Origin: a virus
Virus record (IMG/VR): IMGVR_UViG_3300032240_002575
Location: 1 to 64,000 of that record
Length of the DNA: 64,000 bases
Strand: one strand, 5' to 3'
Below are positions 37,301 through 46,999 of the stretch, one piece after another. How positions within the stretch are numbered: position 1 is the stretch's first letter; the number at the start of each line of letters is the position of its first letter. Below the pieces are notes generated by a model. That model ran no database searches, was not told the DNA's origin, and saw only the letters and a program-made list of their open reading frames with translations. Position numbers and translations under genes: made by a program.

Positions 37301-40300
37301 TTTGTTCCACCTCCTTGAGCCAAATAAGACGCAAAGATTCTTCTTTTATATTGTGCAGGATTTCCATATTTCAAAATCACATCATATTCCAAAAATGACT
37401 TTATTGTGCTTGCGAATAAACTTAATTGTTTATCACCAATGTTTTTGAAATATTCACCGTTTGTTATTGAAGGATTCTTACTTTCAATTTCCATCATACT
37501 TGTAAAAAGATATTGGAAATTCTTAAATAACGCATTCGGGTCTACAGGTGACTGACCAATTCCTACTGTTGGTTGATTACCCAAATCGATGTTTCCAACA
37601 GGTTTACAGAAGTTCAAAAATTCTTGTTCGAATTTGTCTAATATACTTTTATCAAAGACAGAAAATATTTCTTCAATTTTTGAGTAGTCATCAGCAATCA
37701 ACATCTTAAATGGAGCTTGTTGTGTGTTACCACTTGTAAATTTGTTTAGATATGAGTCTGGTTGTGGTTTTTTAATTTGGTCGTTGTTAAAATATCCATA
37801 ATTTGGTGATGACCATAACAATCTAACTGAACCATTATATATTGATGGATTATCTGCAAATGGACAAACGGGTATACCTCCAACCAAACATTCAGTGTTT
37901 ACTTGGTTTAGTTGAGTTCCAAATGATGGAACAACATAGTATTTTAACCCTGCAGTGTTGTTTGATGGATTACAATTAGCCCCATTTGTGATTGGGTCTA
38001 ATGGAATATTTGGTACGATTACTGACCACGTTTGTATACTAGATGTTAAAATTGGAGTGTTTTGCGGGAAAGCAATTGTTTGAGCATTTACATTTGATTC
38101 TGTAAAATTATAAACTTTAACACCATAATCTATACTAGCTTGAATTTCGGCGTCATTATAATTCACATACAAATCGTATCCATTATAAAAAACATTAAAA
38201 TCGTTGATTACTTTTGGATAAAATCCTGTTTGTATTGAAGTAGAATTGCTCGATACTTTCTGAAGGGTAATGTTGTTTTTTCCCTCAAAATTGAAAGTAT
38301 AAGTTTTTGTATCTGAACTCGTTATTGGGTCAAAATTTGTTTTATAGTCAAAATTTTGCCAAGCAGAGTCTAGTATATCAACATTTGTATTTTTGTAAGT
38401 TTTATATCTATACCATATAGAACCAAGTTTCAAAACCCAAGCATAAGGCATTTTGTGAATTGCCCCAAACTTTTTGAAACAAGACGCAATGTAATCCAAA
38501 TCACTCGGAGCATTGTATGTCTTATATTTTTCTTTTAATGACGCAATTGGCAACGAGTTAATAAAAAGATAAGCGGCCTGTGTATATGGATATGGGTCTT
38601 TTTTTCTCCAATTATAAACACCGTTTTGAATTGAATTTACAAAATAAGGTGTGTTTAACATTGAGGTTGTTGTTTCAACATTAATGTTTTTATTTGGAGA
38701 TAAATAATTGACATAACTTTCTGTTGGTACAAAAACTGTTGGGTCTTTTCTTGTATCATAAAACACCGTCAATCCTACTGAATTTATTTGGTTAGTAGGA
38801 TTAGAAACTTTCAAATAAGAAAAATTGGTTACAGGTCTATTTGTTGAGTAGTCATAAACACTTTCAAAATTAGAAATAACATCTCTATCTTCAAATACTG
38901 TCAAAACTTTACTTGTGTTGTAGACAGAATTTTTAGTGTTTGTCACACTATTAGCCATGTTTTTGGAAACCCATGAAGGGTCTGTAAATGGATAAGTATC
39001 AATTATTATTGGGTCATTTGTGCTAGTTTTTGCCAACTGAATCAATCCATCATATTTTGTATTTGTTTGTGGTTCCTTACCCAAATCGTTCAAACTCAAA
39101 ATGTTAAATGAGTTTTCAGTTAAGTTTTTGATATAGGGTGTAACATAAAAATCTCTTATAAAATCTTGATAAGCTCTACCTGTTCCTTGATTTGAAATGT
39201 TTTCTAGAAATAAAGGATACTGTTTGGCGTTCAAACCATAATTTTTTAATTTGAAAGTTATGAATGGTGAACTGATTCCAAGTCCTGTAACGATGTTGTT
39301 TGTTTCAGCACTTAAGATAGTTTTTGTAAGTTGGTCTAACTGGTTGTTTGTTGCTCTGATGAAACCTGAATAATTTGCCGTCAAATATTGTCTTTCCCAT
39401 ATTTCGTAGAAAAATTTTACTTCTTGTTTGTTGGCGTATGCAATACCTTGTGATGGATATTCAATTGCGTTGATGTTAATTACATGTGTTGTACTCTGAC
39501 TATCAATTGGTGGTTGTGTTGTAGGTTGAATAAATTTTTGAGTTAAACCCCTCATATATTCTTCAACAAATTCAACTTCAGGCCACTTTTTATATAGGTA
39601 TCCTTGAGTTATGTCTACGTTTCTTGGGTCAGCAATGTATCGTAGTTGGAATCTACCCTTTTTATCTTCAGGTGTTTCAACAAAGAATTGTGGCCATGGG
39701 TAAACCGGTATTTGTCCGTTAACCAATCCTTGATTATCACTTTGGGCTTGTGGTGATATTTTTACATCGTCCCTTGTTTCGGTACTTGGTGCCGATGCTG
39801 GATTATTCAAAATTGCCAACTGTCTTACAGGGTCATATCTAACATTCCATGCATTTGTATGAACCTCGTCCAGTAATCTAATAAATCCTTCGGCAGATGC
39901 CATGATAACTGCACATACGTTTCTAACTGTGGGTTTGAATCCAAGTCCAGTTGCACTGTCTTCTATTTTCTTCGCCAAATCTGACGTTATCGCAGTTTCA
40001 TATTCCGACAACTTCTGATTAGCAATCGTTTCCATTTTTGATAACAAATCTCTAAATTCACTGAAAACAAACAATGGAGGTACAACCACGTTCCCAAAAA
40101 TGTTTTCAAATCTTGTGTCTGCGGTGTCCTTTTCTAAAACAGGTTTAATTTGTTTTTCTATTAAAGTTTGAGTTAGTTTTAGGTCGGCTTCCGTTGGGGT
40201 TAAAATACCTGTCTGAGCTGTTGTAGTTTTTACTAAATCAATATCCGTTAAAGCAACTTGTTTTATGAACGTGTTTTTAGTAATACTATTCTTGATTGGT

Positions 40301-41640
40301 GTTTTACCATAAATCCCAAGTGTTTGGTTGTCAGCCAAAAGTTTGTTGAAATCTGTGGTCATTCCACTCAACTTACTAGCGGCATCTTGTTTTTTTACTG
40401 GGTCGTCTATATACTCTTGTCTGAAAATATAAACTTCTTGTCCTGTACCTTTTAATATTACAGGTTTGGTATTCATGTATTTGTTGAACCAAGAATCTTT
40501 GTTACCATAAATTTCGTTATAATAATTCCCTAAAGTTTCTTTATAATTTCTAATATTAGTCAACGGTTCTACGTCAGCCTTTGTATATGAATTTTGAATT
40601 GTTTGTTCGAAAGTATTCAACAAGTTCATCAACTCTGCCATCGTTAATTCTGGAAAATCAGGGCTTATTAAACCTTTAGCTTTATATTCACTATAAACTT
40701 CTAAAATTTTTTGATAACCTTTTTCTGTAACTAATTCGGTTGTAACATTACTTGTTGAATTCGTCGCAGTTTTTGCAACAGCTTTATCAACCAAATTTAA
40801 TTGTGCCTGAATTGTTGCTCCACCAGCTCCTTCTGATGCTGTTGGCGATTGTGAAACATTGAACGTTTTATTATACATGTGTGGTGTAGCAAATAAACTA
40901 CCCATCGATATTTCATTCAAAATGTTGAATTTATAACCAACAAATTCTAAATCAATTTGATAGTTACCACTAAACGTGTTGAATCGTGCATTGAATTTAA
41001 GAAGGTTTAATTGAAACCTCACAGCTTGACCATAGTATCCTTTGAGTGTTAAATAAAATGGGCAGTATGGTAAATTGAAAAATGCGGAATATGGTGAATA
41101 ATCTCCAAGTTGGAATAATGCTCTGCCTTGGATATCCTCTAACGTCATGGTGACACTTGGTACGAATGAAGTGTTTGTTTTTACGTTTATACTCGTAATT
41201 CCTAACAATCCGTTGTCGGTTGCCTTCCCACCTGGGTCAGTAACAACCATTTTGTGATATGGTTTGGTTCCATCTTTTGGGTCAATTATTTTGTCCTCCA
41301 TTTGATTAACCCCTAAACCGTTTACAGTGTTTTCACCAGTCAGTTCGTCATAATATCCTGTTGTTAAATTTTTACCTTCTGTTGGTCTCAAAAAATTCAT
41401 TTTTGCAACAGAAATTGTTCTAACTCTATCTTCAGGACTTCCACCTACAGATAGTTTTGTTCTTGGCACAACTTCAGCCTCAAGATTGGCAAACATGACC
41501 AAATTTTCATGGTCAACCAATCTTTCTCTAATGTTTCCAAATGCATCAATAGTTTTGTTTGGGTCAACCACAATAATATTATTATAGTCAAACTCAACTA
41601 AAATATTTCCGCTGTTGTCTCCTTGAACGTTACCTGCCAT
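34309..41640 (-). CDS. Giant baseplate-hub-like protein with IPT/TIG domain
   Basis: 2443 residues. The N-terminal 250 residues include a LTLKGYYGQAVRFQLNLLKF stretch that looks like a hub/tail-tube-like beta domain. Residues of about 1835-1890 (QCQVQCLGNALLQPTMYFNL, then GPYLITEVNHTITQGDFKT) resemble the second barrel of gpD/gp27-type hub proteins. Residues of about 2178-2266 form an IPT/TIG domain: PTIKSFSPLTGVTGTILSI, then GANLDTVTGVTINN. A Pro/Asn/Gln-rich linker precedes the last 120 residues. It overlaps the gp53-like start by 11 nt. A hub or central-baseplate role is inferred from the barrel-like segment and from neighbours; at this size it must combine several functions. Confidence 0.65.
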   Translation of the reverse strand: MAGNVQGDNSGNILVEFDYNNIIVVDPNKTIDAFGNIRERLVDHENLVMFANLEAEVVPRTKLSVGGSPEDRVRTISVAKMNFLRPTEGKNLTTGYYDELTGENTVNGLGVNQMEDKIIDPKDGTKPYHKMVVTDPGGKATDNGLLGITSINVKTNTSFVPSVTMTLEDIQGRALFQLGDYSPYSAFFNLPYCPFYLTLKGYYGQAVRFQLNLLKFNARFNTFSGNYQIDLEFVGYKFNILNEISMGSLFATPHMYNKTFNVSQSPTASEGAGGATIQAQLNLVDKAVAKTATNSTSNVTTELVTEKGYQKILEVYSEYKAKGLISPDFPELTMAELMNLLNTFEQTIQNSYTKADVEPLTNIRNYKETLGNYYNEIYGNKDSWFNKYMNTKPVILKGTGQEVYIFRQEYIDDPVKKQDAASKLSGMTTDFNKLLADNQTLGIYGKTPIKNSITKNTFIKQVALTDIDLVKTTTAQTGILTPTEADLKLTQTLIEKQIKPVLEKDTADTRFENIFGNVVVPPLFVFSEFRDLLSKMETIANQKLSEYETAITSDLAKKIEDSATGLGFKPTVRNVCAVIMASAEGFIRLLDEVHTNAWNVRYDPVRQLAILNNPASAPSTETRDDVKISPQAQSDNQGLVNGQIPVYPWPQFFVETPEDKKGRFQLRYIADPRNVDITQGYLYKKWPEVEFVEEYMRGLTQKFIQPTTQPPIDSQSTTHVININAIEYPSQGIAYANKQEVKFFYEIWERQYLTANYSGFIRATNNQLDQLTKTILSAETNNIVTGLGISSPFITFKLKNYGLNAKQYPLFLENISNQGTGRAYQDFIRDFYVTPYIKNLTENSFNILSLNDLGKEPQTNTKYDGLIQLAKTSTNDPIIIDTYPFTDPSWVSKNMANSVTNTKNSVYNTSKVLTVFEDRDVISNFESVYDYSTNRPVTNFSYLKVSNPTNQINSVGLTVFYDTRKDPTVFVPTESYVNYLSPNKNINVETTTSMLNTPYFVNSIQNGVYNWRKKDPYPYTQAAYLFINSLPIASLKEKYKTYNAPSDLDYIASCFKKFGAIHKMPYAWVLKLGSIWYRYKTYKNTNVDILDSAWQNFDYKTNFDPITSSDTKTYTFNFEGKNNITLQKVSSNSTSIQTGFYPKVINDFNVFYNGYDLYVNYNDAEIQASIDYGVKVYNFTESNVNAQTIAFPQNTPILTSSIQTWSVIVPNIPLDPITNGANCNPSNNTAGLKYYVVPSFGTQLNQVNTECLVGGIPVCPFADNPSIYNGSVRLLWSSPNYGYFNNDQIKKPQPDSYLNKFTSGNTQQAPFKMLIADDYSKIEEIFSVFDKSILDKFEQEFLNFCKPVGNIDLGNQPTVGIGQSPVDPNALFKNFQYLFTSMMEIESKNPSITNGEYFKNIGDKQLSLFASTIKSFLEYDVILKYGNPAQYKRRIFASYLAQGGGTNPIQDPITFNPYVKGSLPSKGGTTTIVQSKSKYSQAWLALETEVGFSTITNLTYTDNGSYITDFFIDNNIEFSSNNVVLLAPLIKMYATQKLYNPSITPSMFKNDIQTYLNNTTQFQNNILDLVLTQVRNKLPDQQELPEKAVASVIDGEQSKVENYEVFKALNDKWIAGSDYQSKTLFEDILFLDRASRNIGDTIIVDIFDLKNMFTENALNMQMSVFTFMSGLLIKNKFNVMPLPAYVNFYNIQDVDGTTIPQPEGQLEFADNMWGTFLDVDYRNSGPKMICFYAGKPSTILDLPKGNSRFRDDAFELRRASENPLIENQTNKKDWAISNKCVGFNVDVGTRNQNIFYGLNVSMDSGKATSETIQTQLNMIDQAKGRNVATQNVGLYNLYKQRSYQCQVQCLGNALLQPTMYFNLRHVPMFNGPYLITEVNHTITQGDFKTAFTGIRQGIYDMPSIENYLQSINQNLLSKIEAIVKTSKDDVTAKAETNIDKSKYVDQSGKNAAAAQNSCRANLVSPFTDWGDVQTSTSVGLSPQEFVAEIKKRVPNNVNLQTLIYMISYVTTFQQNQFYGYNNNFANITLTVDYGYSDSYFSKNKYSCLKISNSTTQQTSQPIANFDTITKFMDFMVSRLSPQVDRVFGDNAIGITKFYVCHWPVDNVAESYYDANISQYTTLDAKLQEAFNSAGHAGLNVESTTLAKKQNAKQTKAIVDANAGVKPTPNNVNTTNTAVVSCPPPTIKSFSPLTGVTGTILSIIGANLDTVTGVTINNVLTTTGITSISSTNMTVIVPFSSTGLPQNNPIIVHGVHGDGISLGNFTYNPNQKTPTAPPPIPGAPPNVNTQPQQTGPIVLTGNTKTNLTGSVEELTVGVNLAAGLWEMSPYDLTWTWKVVKIVEGPNNTFEERVIDSEKNMKNDFVGNFTADKQKFFVSDYEVIEKIKKVGVITDEELKTASRIYNTFNFVAVSPNSLTKFNTTGNPKDIILDVYLPFTMPILLK

Positions 41641-41953
41641 AATAATAAAAATAATTTGCTAATGCTGCTTTGTAATCTTGTAATGAAGGTAATAGAGGAA
41701 ATGGAATAATCAATACAGCACCATCATATATGTAATTTTCAAGACCTCCAAACTCTGGATTTGCTTGCAAAATTAACCAACCAAAATATGGTGAGTTATA
41801 AAATTCTTGCGATATAACGTCCAACCTACTTCTCCCAACTTTATAAATGTAAGTTTTATCAGTTGTTTTTTGGGGTATATTAACAAACGGAACAACAGTT
41901 TGTTCACCATTTATTAAAAAATCACTATATCGGTTCCAATATTGATATGCCAT
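41630..41953 (-). CDS. Baseplate wedge protein, T4 gp53-like
   Basis: 107 residues. Matches the gp53 pattern: short N-terminal aromatic segment (YWNRYSDFLING), then a LysM-like fold with YKVGRSRLDVISQEFYNSPY and WLILQANPEF, ending in VLIIPFPLLPS. In T4 gp53 joins neighbouring wedges around the hub. It is shorter than T4 gp53 (196 residues). The start overlaps the stop of the 1666-residue gene by one base (TAATG) and its end overlaps the hub-like gene by 11 nt, so the three are translationally coupled. Confidence 0.8.
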   Translation of the reverse strand: MAYQYWNRYSDFLINGEQTVVPFVNIPQKTTDKTYIYKVGRSRLDVISQEFYNSPYFGWLILQANPEFGGLENYIYDGAVLIIPFPLLPSLQDYKAALANYFYYYGR

Positions 41954-44900
41954 TAGTTAAGTTTTGCTTTTGATATAAATACGTTTGCAGGATTTTCGTC
42001 AGTCCAAGTTTTATTGTTTGTGTTTTGATTTTCAATCCAACCCAATCCTTTTATTAATTTTTGTTGTGCATCTGTGTTTGCCCCTTCTGTTGTATATTCA
42101 AACGTTCTTTTCTTTTTCAAAGTAAACGGAGTGTATTTCAAGAATTTTTGTAATTTTTCTTTTTCCATGTAATCCAAAAATTCTTTAGTTATATTGTTTT
42201 CTTCAACAAAGGCCGGTTTTGCAATTGTGTCCCAATATACGTTGAACTCCTCTGCAATATTTTGTGCCCCTTTTCCTATAATACCGTTATTATTAATAAT
42301 ATTACCAATCAAAGCATTTTTGAAGGTTTCGTATTTTTTTGAATCAACATCATCAGAAACACACATATATACTCTTCTGAAAATTTTATCTTGATATAAA
42401 GAACTTGTACTGAATGGCTTAAACACGTCTGATGTTGAAAACTTATATGATTGTTCAAAGACCATTATTCCCGTATATTTTTGTTTATCCCCTGTATATG
42501 TAAATTCCGTTGGTGTATAAACAACATCGTTAAATTCTTTGATGTTAGTGTTGATTTGGATAACATCATTTTGAAATTCAACTAAAGTATTGTTAGCCCC
42601 CGTAGATGTTGGGTCAATATCTTTTGTTGGATACAACACGTACGAAGTTACTTTTCCATCTTTTAATTGGTATCCATCTGTGAAAGTGTCTGCAATTGCA
42701 GGATAATTAATGGTATTGATTCTTCCCAAATATCCAATATAACTTTGTTGAACATCTACCATATTATTAATAATTGTTGTGATGCCGTTTTGGAATGTAC
42801 TTCTTTTATTTTTTACAAAATTTGAGTAATTTTCTTGTACTTGTTTTATTAAACGTTTTGAAAAATTCAACTTGTCTTGCGAAATGAATTGAATGAACCC
42901 TTCGTCTCCGTTTTTAATGTTTTTAACAAGTTCATCAAAAATTTCATTTGTTCTTTTTTCAATGTTATATGATTTACCGAATAAAGTGGTTGGTAAGTCT
43001 TTTGTAATTAAAAAATGGCCGTCCGTATAAGTTCTTTCCATCATCCATTGTTGACGAACTGCGTTATTATATTGATTTACCGTTTCTTTAGATTTATTCA
43101 AAACGTTAGTAAAATAGTTTTGAGTTTCTCCAACTACTTTATCCATAAACACACTATAGTTTATAGTACCAGTTTGTCCTGTTTGTGATACAACATTACT
43201 TGTTACGTCACCTATCGGTTTATCATTACTTTGGCCGTTGTTTGGTGTTGACTGATTAATAGTTGGAGGTGCTTGGTTACTTGCGCCCAATTTCAAAAAT
43301 TCAGCATCGATAACTTGATAACTCAAATCTGTTGCATCTGCTCTATCATCATATATTTCCGTGTTTGCATAATAGTTAAATGTCAAAGCATTTTGGAGTT
43401 TGTCAACTGACTCTTTAAGTCCACTTCCTCCAACAAAGTTGAACGCCAAAGTTACATTTGCAATCATTGGTTGGACACCGATACCTTCCGGATTTATATC
43501 CAAATTTTCGTAACTAAGAGAAAGTGAAGTTGGTATAATTTTAGTATTATAAAAATCCCCAACTCTCAAAATTAACACAGGTGGAGCACCAAAAGCAGTG
43601 TTTGTAGCATTACTGTAATCAGGTGAAGGCGTACCATTAATTGCTTTAATTGTTGGTATTGTATCACCTGGTCTCATACATTGTTGTAAAAATGTCAATC
43701 TAGAATTAAGCCCTTCTGGGGTAATTGAATGAAATGCTGGTTGAAAAAACCTGAGTTTATCTCTCAAATTATCGTATACCATCGGGGTATCTTGTTTTAT
43801 TGTTTCAAAATAATCACACTCTGAAAGCAAAGCTCTCAAAACTCTTTTACTTATGTTATCTCTATCTACAATTTTAGTTTCTGTAGTTGGTTTCGTCTCT
43901 GTTTTTGTAACAACATTTCCAGTTACCACAGTTGTTTTTTTCGGTGGTAGTACCGTGTTTGGTGCCTTTAACGTAGATTTAATACTAGAAATGTAGGCCC
44001 TTCTACAAGCCATCGCGTTTGTGGTGTATATTTCTTTGTTTGGACTTACTTGGTCGTCATTATCAGTACAAGTTACATTTCCTTTAGGGAAAAAAGATTT
44101 CGTTTTTTCATCATACGAAAGTGGTTGTGCACTTTCACCAAGATTTTTACCAGGTACAACTATAAGTCTTTTTTCTTTAACATATTGGGAAACTTTAGTA
44201 TTACCTGTAATATAAATTGCTGCTGAATCTATTCTTCTTGAAGCTAACTTTTTGTTATAGTCTTTTTTTGCCGCAGCTGAAGTTGTTGCGTCTATAGTTA
44301 TTGTGATGGTTCCCTCTTTGTCTTGACTATTTGTAAATTGTTTCACAATTTCATTAATTAAACCATCAATTTTATCTTTGTTTGCGGTAACAACACTACC
44401 AAAAAATGAACTAGTTTGAGTCGCAGTACTAGGTGATTGTTTCGCATAATAGTCTTTTTGTGAAACATAAGGTCCATAAACATCTCCAAAGTTCACTTGG
44501 TACTTTGTTGGGATGTCATTGTCAAAATAAAATCCTAGTTGTTCGTAACTTTTTAAGGTTGTTTCGGGCGCACCTCCAATACTGTTGTCGCTTGATAATT
44601 GGTCATCAGTTTTGAGTGTACTTACAGTGTATTCTAATTGTTCTTTAGTTAATTGTTTAGATGAAATTGCTTGTTGAATATCATATAAGTCGTTAGGTGA
44701 AATCATATAATATTTTTTTGCCAATTCATACAAATCATATTTTCTACATCCTGCAAAAAACGACTCTAAAATACTGTCTATTCTGACTTTGTTTGTTTCA
44801 TTTCCGAGTACTTTATTTACAATAACATTCAGAACTGAAGGGTGGTCTACAACTATTTTCCAACTTAAACTGCCAGTTCTATTAGTATTTTTGTATGTAT

Positions 44901-46953
44901 AGATTGGTTCAGGTCTTCCAATAAAATCATTTCCTTGCCAATTTGCGGAAACACTTTCTGAAAATTTCAAATCATACGGTGGAAACCACATAACTCTACC
45001 TCCGTTTGGTCCTCTTTCACAAACAGGTAAATCACCTACAGAATAACCAGGTGTGTTTGAAGTTCTCCAAGCCAAATTTTCTAAAGAAAACATGTACTTT
45101 TTTGCTTTGGCATTATTATAACTTCCAATTAAGTTGGTGGAATCTTGTCCACCTTCTTGTTTGTTAGGCGCAATGTTAAGATTATATGTTTTATCTAAAA
45201 CCGAGTATGAGAATCTCCTTCCCTCTGTTACTATACCATCTTGTTTTTGTAAGTCATTGTATTGAAGATATGGTATATCTTTAGCAAAAACCCTACAATA
45301 CTCTGTCCCCACTTCTTGTCCGATACTTCCAGTGTATCGTAGAACCCTAGAACCTTTTGTTAATTCTTTGTACCCATCATTGAAAACTTTACTTACTTGG
45401 TCAATCGCATTACCTACGTGTTGTAGTCTTTTACCACCTTGTGGTTGGCTATCAATTATTCTTTGTGTTTTATCAAGTATTGAACCTTGTTTGAATGTTC
45501 TTTCGGTTGATTCTGTTGAATTGTAAGATGATGGTTTGAAATCAGCATCCTGATTAGTTATTTCACCACCAATACCAACTTTTTTTCCGGCATTACCTTT
45601 GTATTTTGGAGATACCCATGTGAATCCACCTTCGATACCACCACCATCACTGTAAGTTGGTCCGTTAGCACCTAAACGTATATCTTTACTTGGTCCTTCA
45701 TATAGTTGAGCTAATTCAGAAGGCCCATAAACAGGTGTTTGTTGTTCGTTACCAAACGGGTCAACTGGAAGTGCTCTACTTGGTGAAAATACTCTTGATG
45801 GGTCAGATGTATCCGAACCCACATAAAAATTAGAATTGTTAGTTTGGGTTCCAACAACCACACCACCAAGTCTGTCTAATAAAGTTCTATCGTAGTTTGG
45901 TTTATATCTATTGTAATTTATGTTTTTCCACAATATAGATTTTTGACCCGCACCCGTGTTGTTATAAAAAATTTGAGTACCAGTTTTTCCCGCACCCAAC
46001 AGATTACTTACAAAATTACCAACAGCAGCAATCGGGTTTGCAATTAAAGATTGTGCAATTGTTGATGGTGTTGGTGGGTTGATGTTTGGGTCAAAGTACG
46101 AACCGGGTATTAATGAAAATGGAACTATACTACCTTCTAATCTCAACAAGAAATCCGCAGATGCTGTTAAAGGATTTGACGGTACCGTAATTTGATAATT
46201 TGGTTCAATTAACGGTACCCTTCCCGTTAATATATTTGTTAAGTTTGTACTACTATTAATGTTTAATATGTTCGCACGACCTATAGTTTCCCTAATAATA
46301 GCTCTACCGATACGGTCTTCAAACTCTTTCTTAAGAGTTTTGGCACCCAAACGTGCAATGAATGAATCTGAACTTAATAAACCATCACTTCCTTGTGGGT
46401 CTGGATTTAATAAAATCGACGAAGGTGTGTAAGTTGATGGTACAAATATTGACGGATATGGTTGATTGTTGTATAACTGTCTAGCGCCGCCAGGTATAGC
46501 ATTTGATATACTTTGTGGGGTTGTGATAAAAACTCCGGCATCATATTGTTGTAGTCCTCCACTACCAAATGCATTCAGTGGTTGCCACGGTGGTGAGATT
46601 GTCCCAAAACCTTGTTTTGCGGCAATTTGAGCCTCGTCTATCAAGTGTGCGTTTTGTTGTCCTGGTCCGTATTCACCTTGGTTTGAAACGTTATTATTCA
46701 GACCGGTTGGGTCAATTACTTGTTGGTATCCCCCGTTTGCGCCCCATTCATTTAATGGATATAAATTATTTGCAAATATTGGGCTGTCAATCAAACTATC
46801 AGGACTGTCAACTACAGAATAGTCAGATTGTGTTACTTCGTAGGTAATTGGTGGCGTAGCAGGGTTTGGAGATTTAGCATAAGGTACTAAATTCCTTGTT
46901 ATAAGTTTTTTTCTAAAAACTTCACTACTGATATAATCTAAAGGACTACCCAT
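41953..46953 (-). CDS. Giant tail/baseplate protein with OmpA-like segment
   Basis: 1666 residues. The N-terminal 400 residues are Pro/Asn/Gly-rich with little predicted helix. A middle region near residues 650-760 has an aromatic SVSANWQGNDFIGRPEPIY segment. Residues of about 855-1000 resemble an OmpA C-terminal peptidoglycan-binding domain: ITITIDATTSAAAKKDYNKK, then LASRRIDSAAIYI, and later ACRRAYIS. A further beta-rich domain near 1130-1210 contains GDFYNTKIIPTSLSLSYENL and LAFNFVGGSGL. The C-terminus is helical and charged. It is between the tape measure and gp53, suggesting a hub or central baseplate component that may contact the peptidoglycan. The OmpA call is from pattern only. Confidence 0.65.
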   Translation of the reverse strand: MGSPLDYISSEVFRKKLITRNLVPYAKSPNPATPPITYEVTQSDYSVVDSPDSLIDSPIFANNLYPLNEWGANGGYQQVIDPTGLNNNVSNQGEYGPGQQNAHLIDEAQIAAKQGFGTISPPWQPLNAFGSGGLQQYDAGVFITTPQSISNAIPGGARQLYNNQPYPSIFVPSTYTPSSILLNPDPQGSDGLLSSDSFIARLGAKTLKKEFEDRIGRAIIRETIGRANILNINSSTNLTNILTGRVPLIEPNYQITVPSNPLTASADFLLRLEGSIVPFSLIPGSYFDPNINPPTPSTIAQSLIANPIAAVGNFVSNLLGAGKTGTQIFYNNTGAGQKSILWKNINYNRYKPNYDRTLLDRLGGVVVGTQTNNSNFYVGSDTSDPSRVFSPSRALPVDPFGNEQQTPVYGPSELAQLYEGPSKDIRLGANGPTYSDGGGIEGGFTWVSPKYKGNAGKKVGIGGEITNQDADFKPSSYNSTESTERTFKQGSILDKTQRIIDSQPQGGKRLQHVGNAIDQVSKVFNDGYKELTKGSRVLRYTGSIGQEVGTEYCRVFAKDIPYLQYNDLQKQDGIVTEGRRFSYSVLDKTYNLNIAPNKQEGGQDSTNLIGSYNNAKAKKYMFSLENLAWRTSNTPGYSVGDLPVCERGPNGGRVMWFPPYDLKFSESVSANWQGNDFIGRPEPIYTYKNTNRTGSLSWKIVVDHPSVLNVIVNKVLGNETNKVRIDSILESFFAGCRKYDLYELAKKYYMISPNDLYDIQQAISSKQLTKEQLEYTVSTLKTDDQLSSDNSIGGAPETTLKSYEQLGFYFDNDIPTKYQVNFGDVYGPYVSQKDYYAKQSPSTATQTSSFFGSVVTANKDKIDGLINEIVKQFTNSQDKEGTITITIDATTSAAAKKDYNKKLASRRIDSAAIYITGNTKVSQYVKEKRLIVVPGKNLGESAQPLSYDEKTKSFFPKGNVTCTDNDDQVSPNKEIYTTNAMACRRAYISSIKSTLKAPNTVLPPKKTTVVTGNVVTKTETKPTTETKIVDRDNISKRVLRALLSECDYFETIKQDTPMVYDNLRDKLRFFQPAFHSITPEGLNSRLTFLQQCMRPGDTIPTIKAINGTPSPDYSNATNTAFGAPPVLILRVGDFYNTKIIPTSLSLSYENLDINPEGIGVQPMIANVTLAFNFVGGSGLKESVDKLQNALTFNYYANTEIYDDRADATDLSYQVIDAEFLKLGASNQAPPTINQSTPNNGQSNDKPIGDVTSNVVSQTGQTGTINYSVFMDKVVGETQNYFTNVLNKSKETVNQYNNAVRQQWMMERTYTDGHFLITKDLPTTLFGKSYNIEKRTNEIFDELVKNIKNGDEGFIQFISQDKLNFSKRLIKQVQENYSNFVKNKRSTFQNGITTIINNMVDVQQSYIGYLGRINTINYPAIADTFTDGYQLKDGKVTSYVLYPTKDIDPTSTGANNTLVEFQNDVIQINTNIKEFNDVVYTPTEFTYTGDKQKYTGIMVFEQSYKFSTSDVFKPFSTSSLYQDKIFRRVYMCVSDDVDSKKYETFKNALIGNIINNNGIIGKGAQNIAEEFNVYWDTIAKPAFVEENNITKEFLDYMEKEKLQKFLKYTPFTLKKKRTFEYTTEGANTDAQQKLIKGLGWIENQNTNNKTWTDENPANVFISKAKLN

Positions 46954-46966
46954 CTATGTTTTCTTA

Positions 46967-46973
46967 ATAAATA
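46967..46973 (-). promoter_or_regulatory. Candidate late promoter motif TATTTAT
   Basis: The coding strand reads CTATTTATTAAG, ending 13 nt before ATG 46953, in the 46-nt gap after the tape-measure gene. It would start the 1666-residue / gp53 / hub operon. Confidence 0.6.
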
Positions 46974-46999
46974 GGTTGATGGTTATTTTTTAAGACCAT

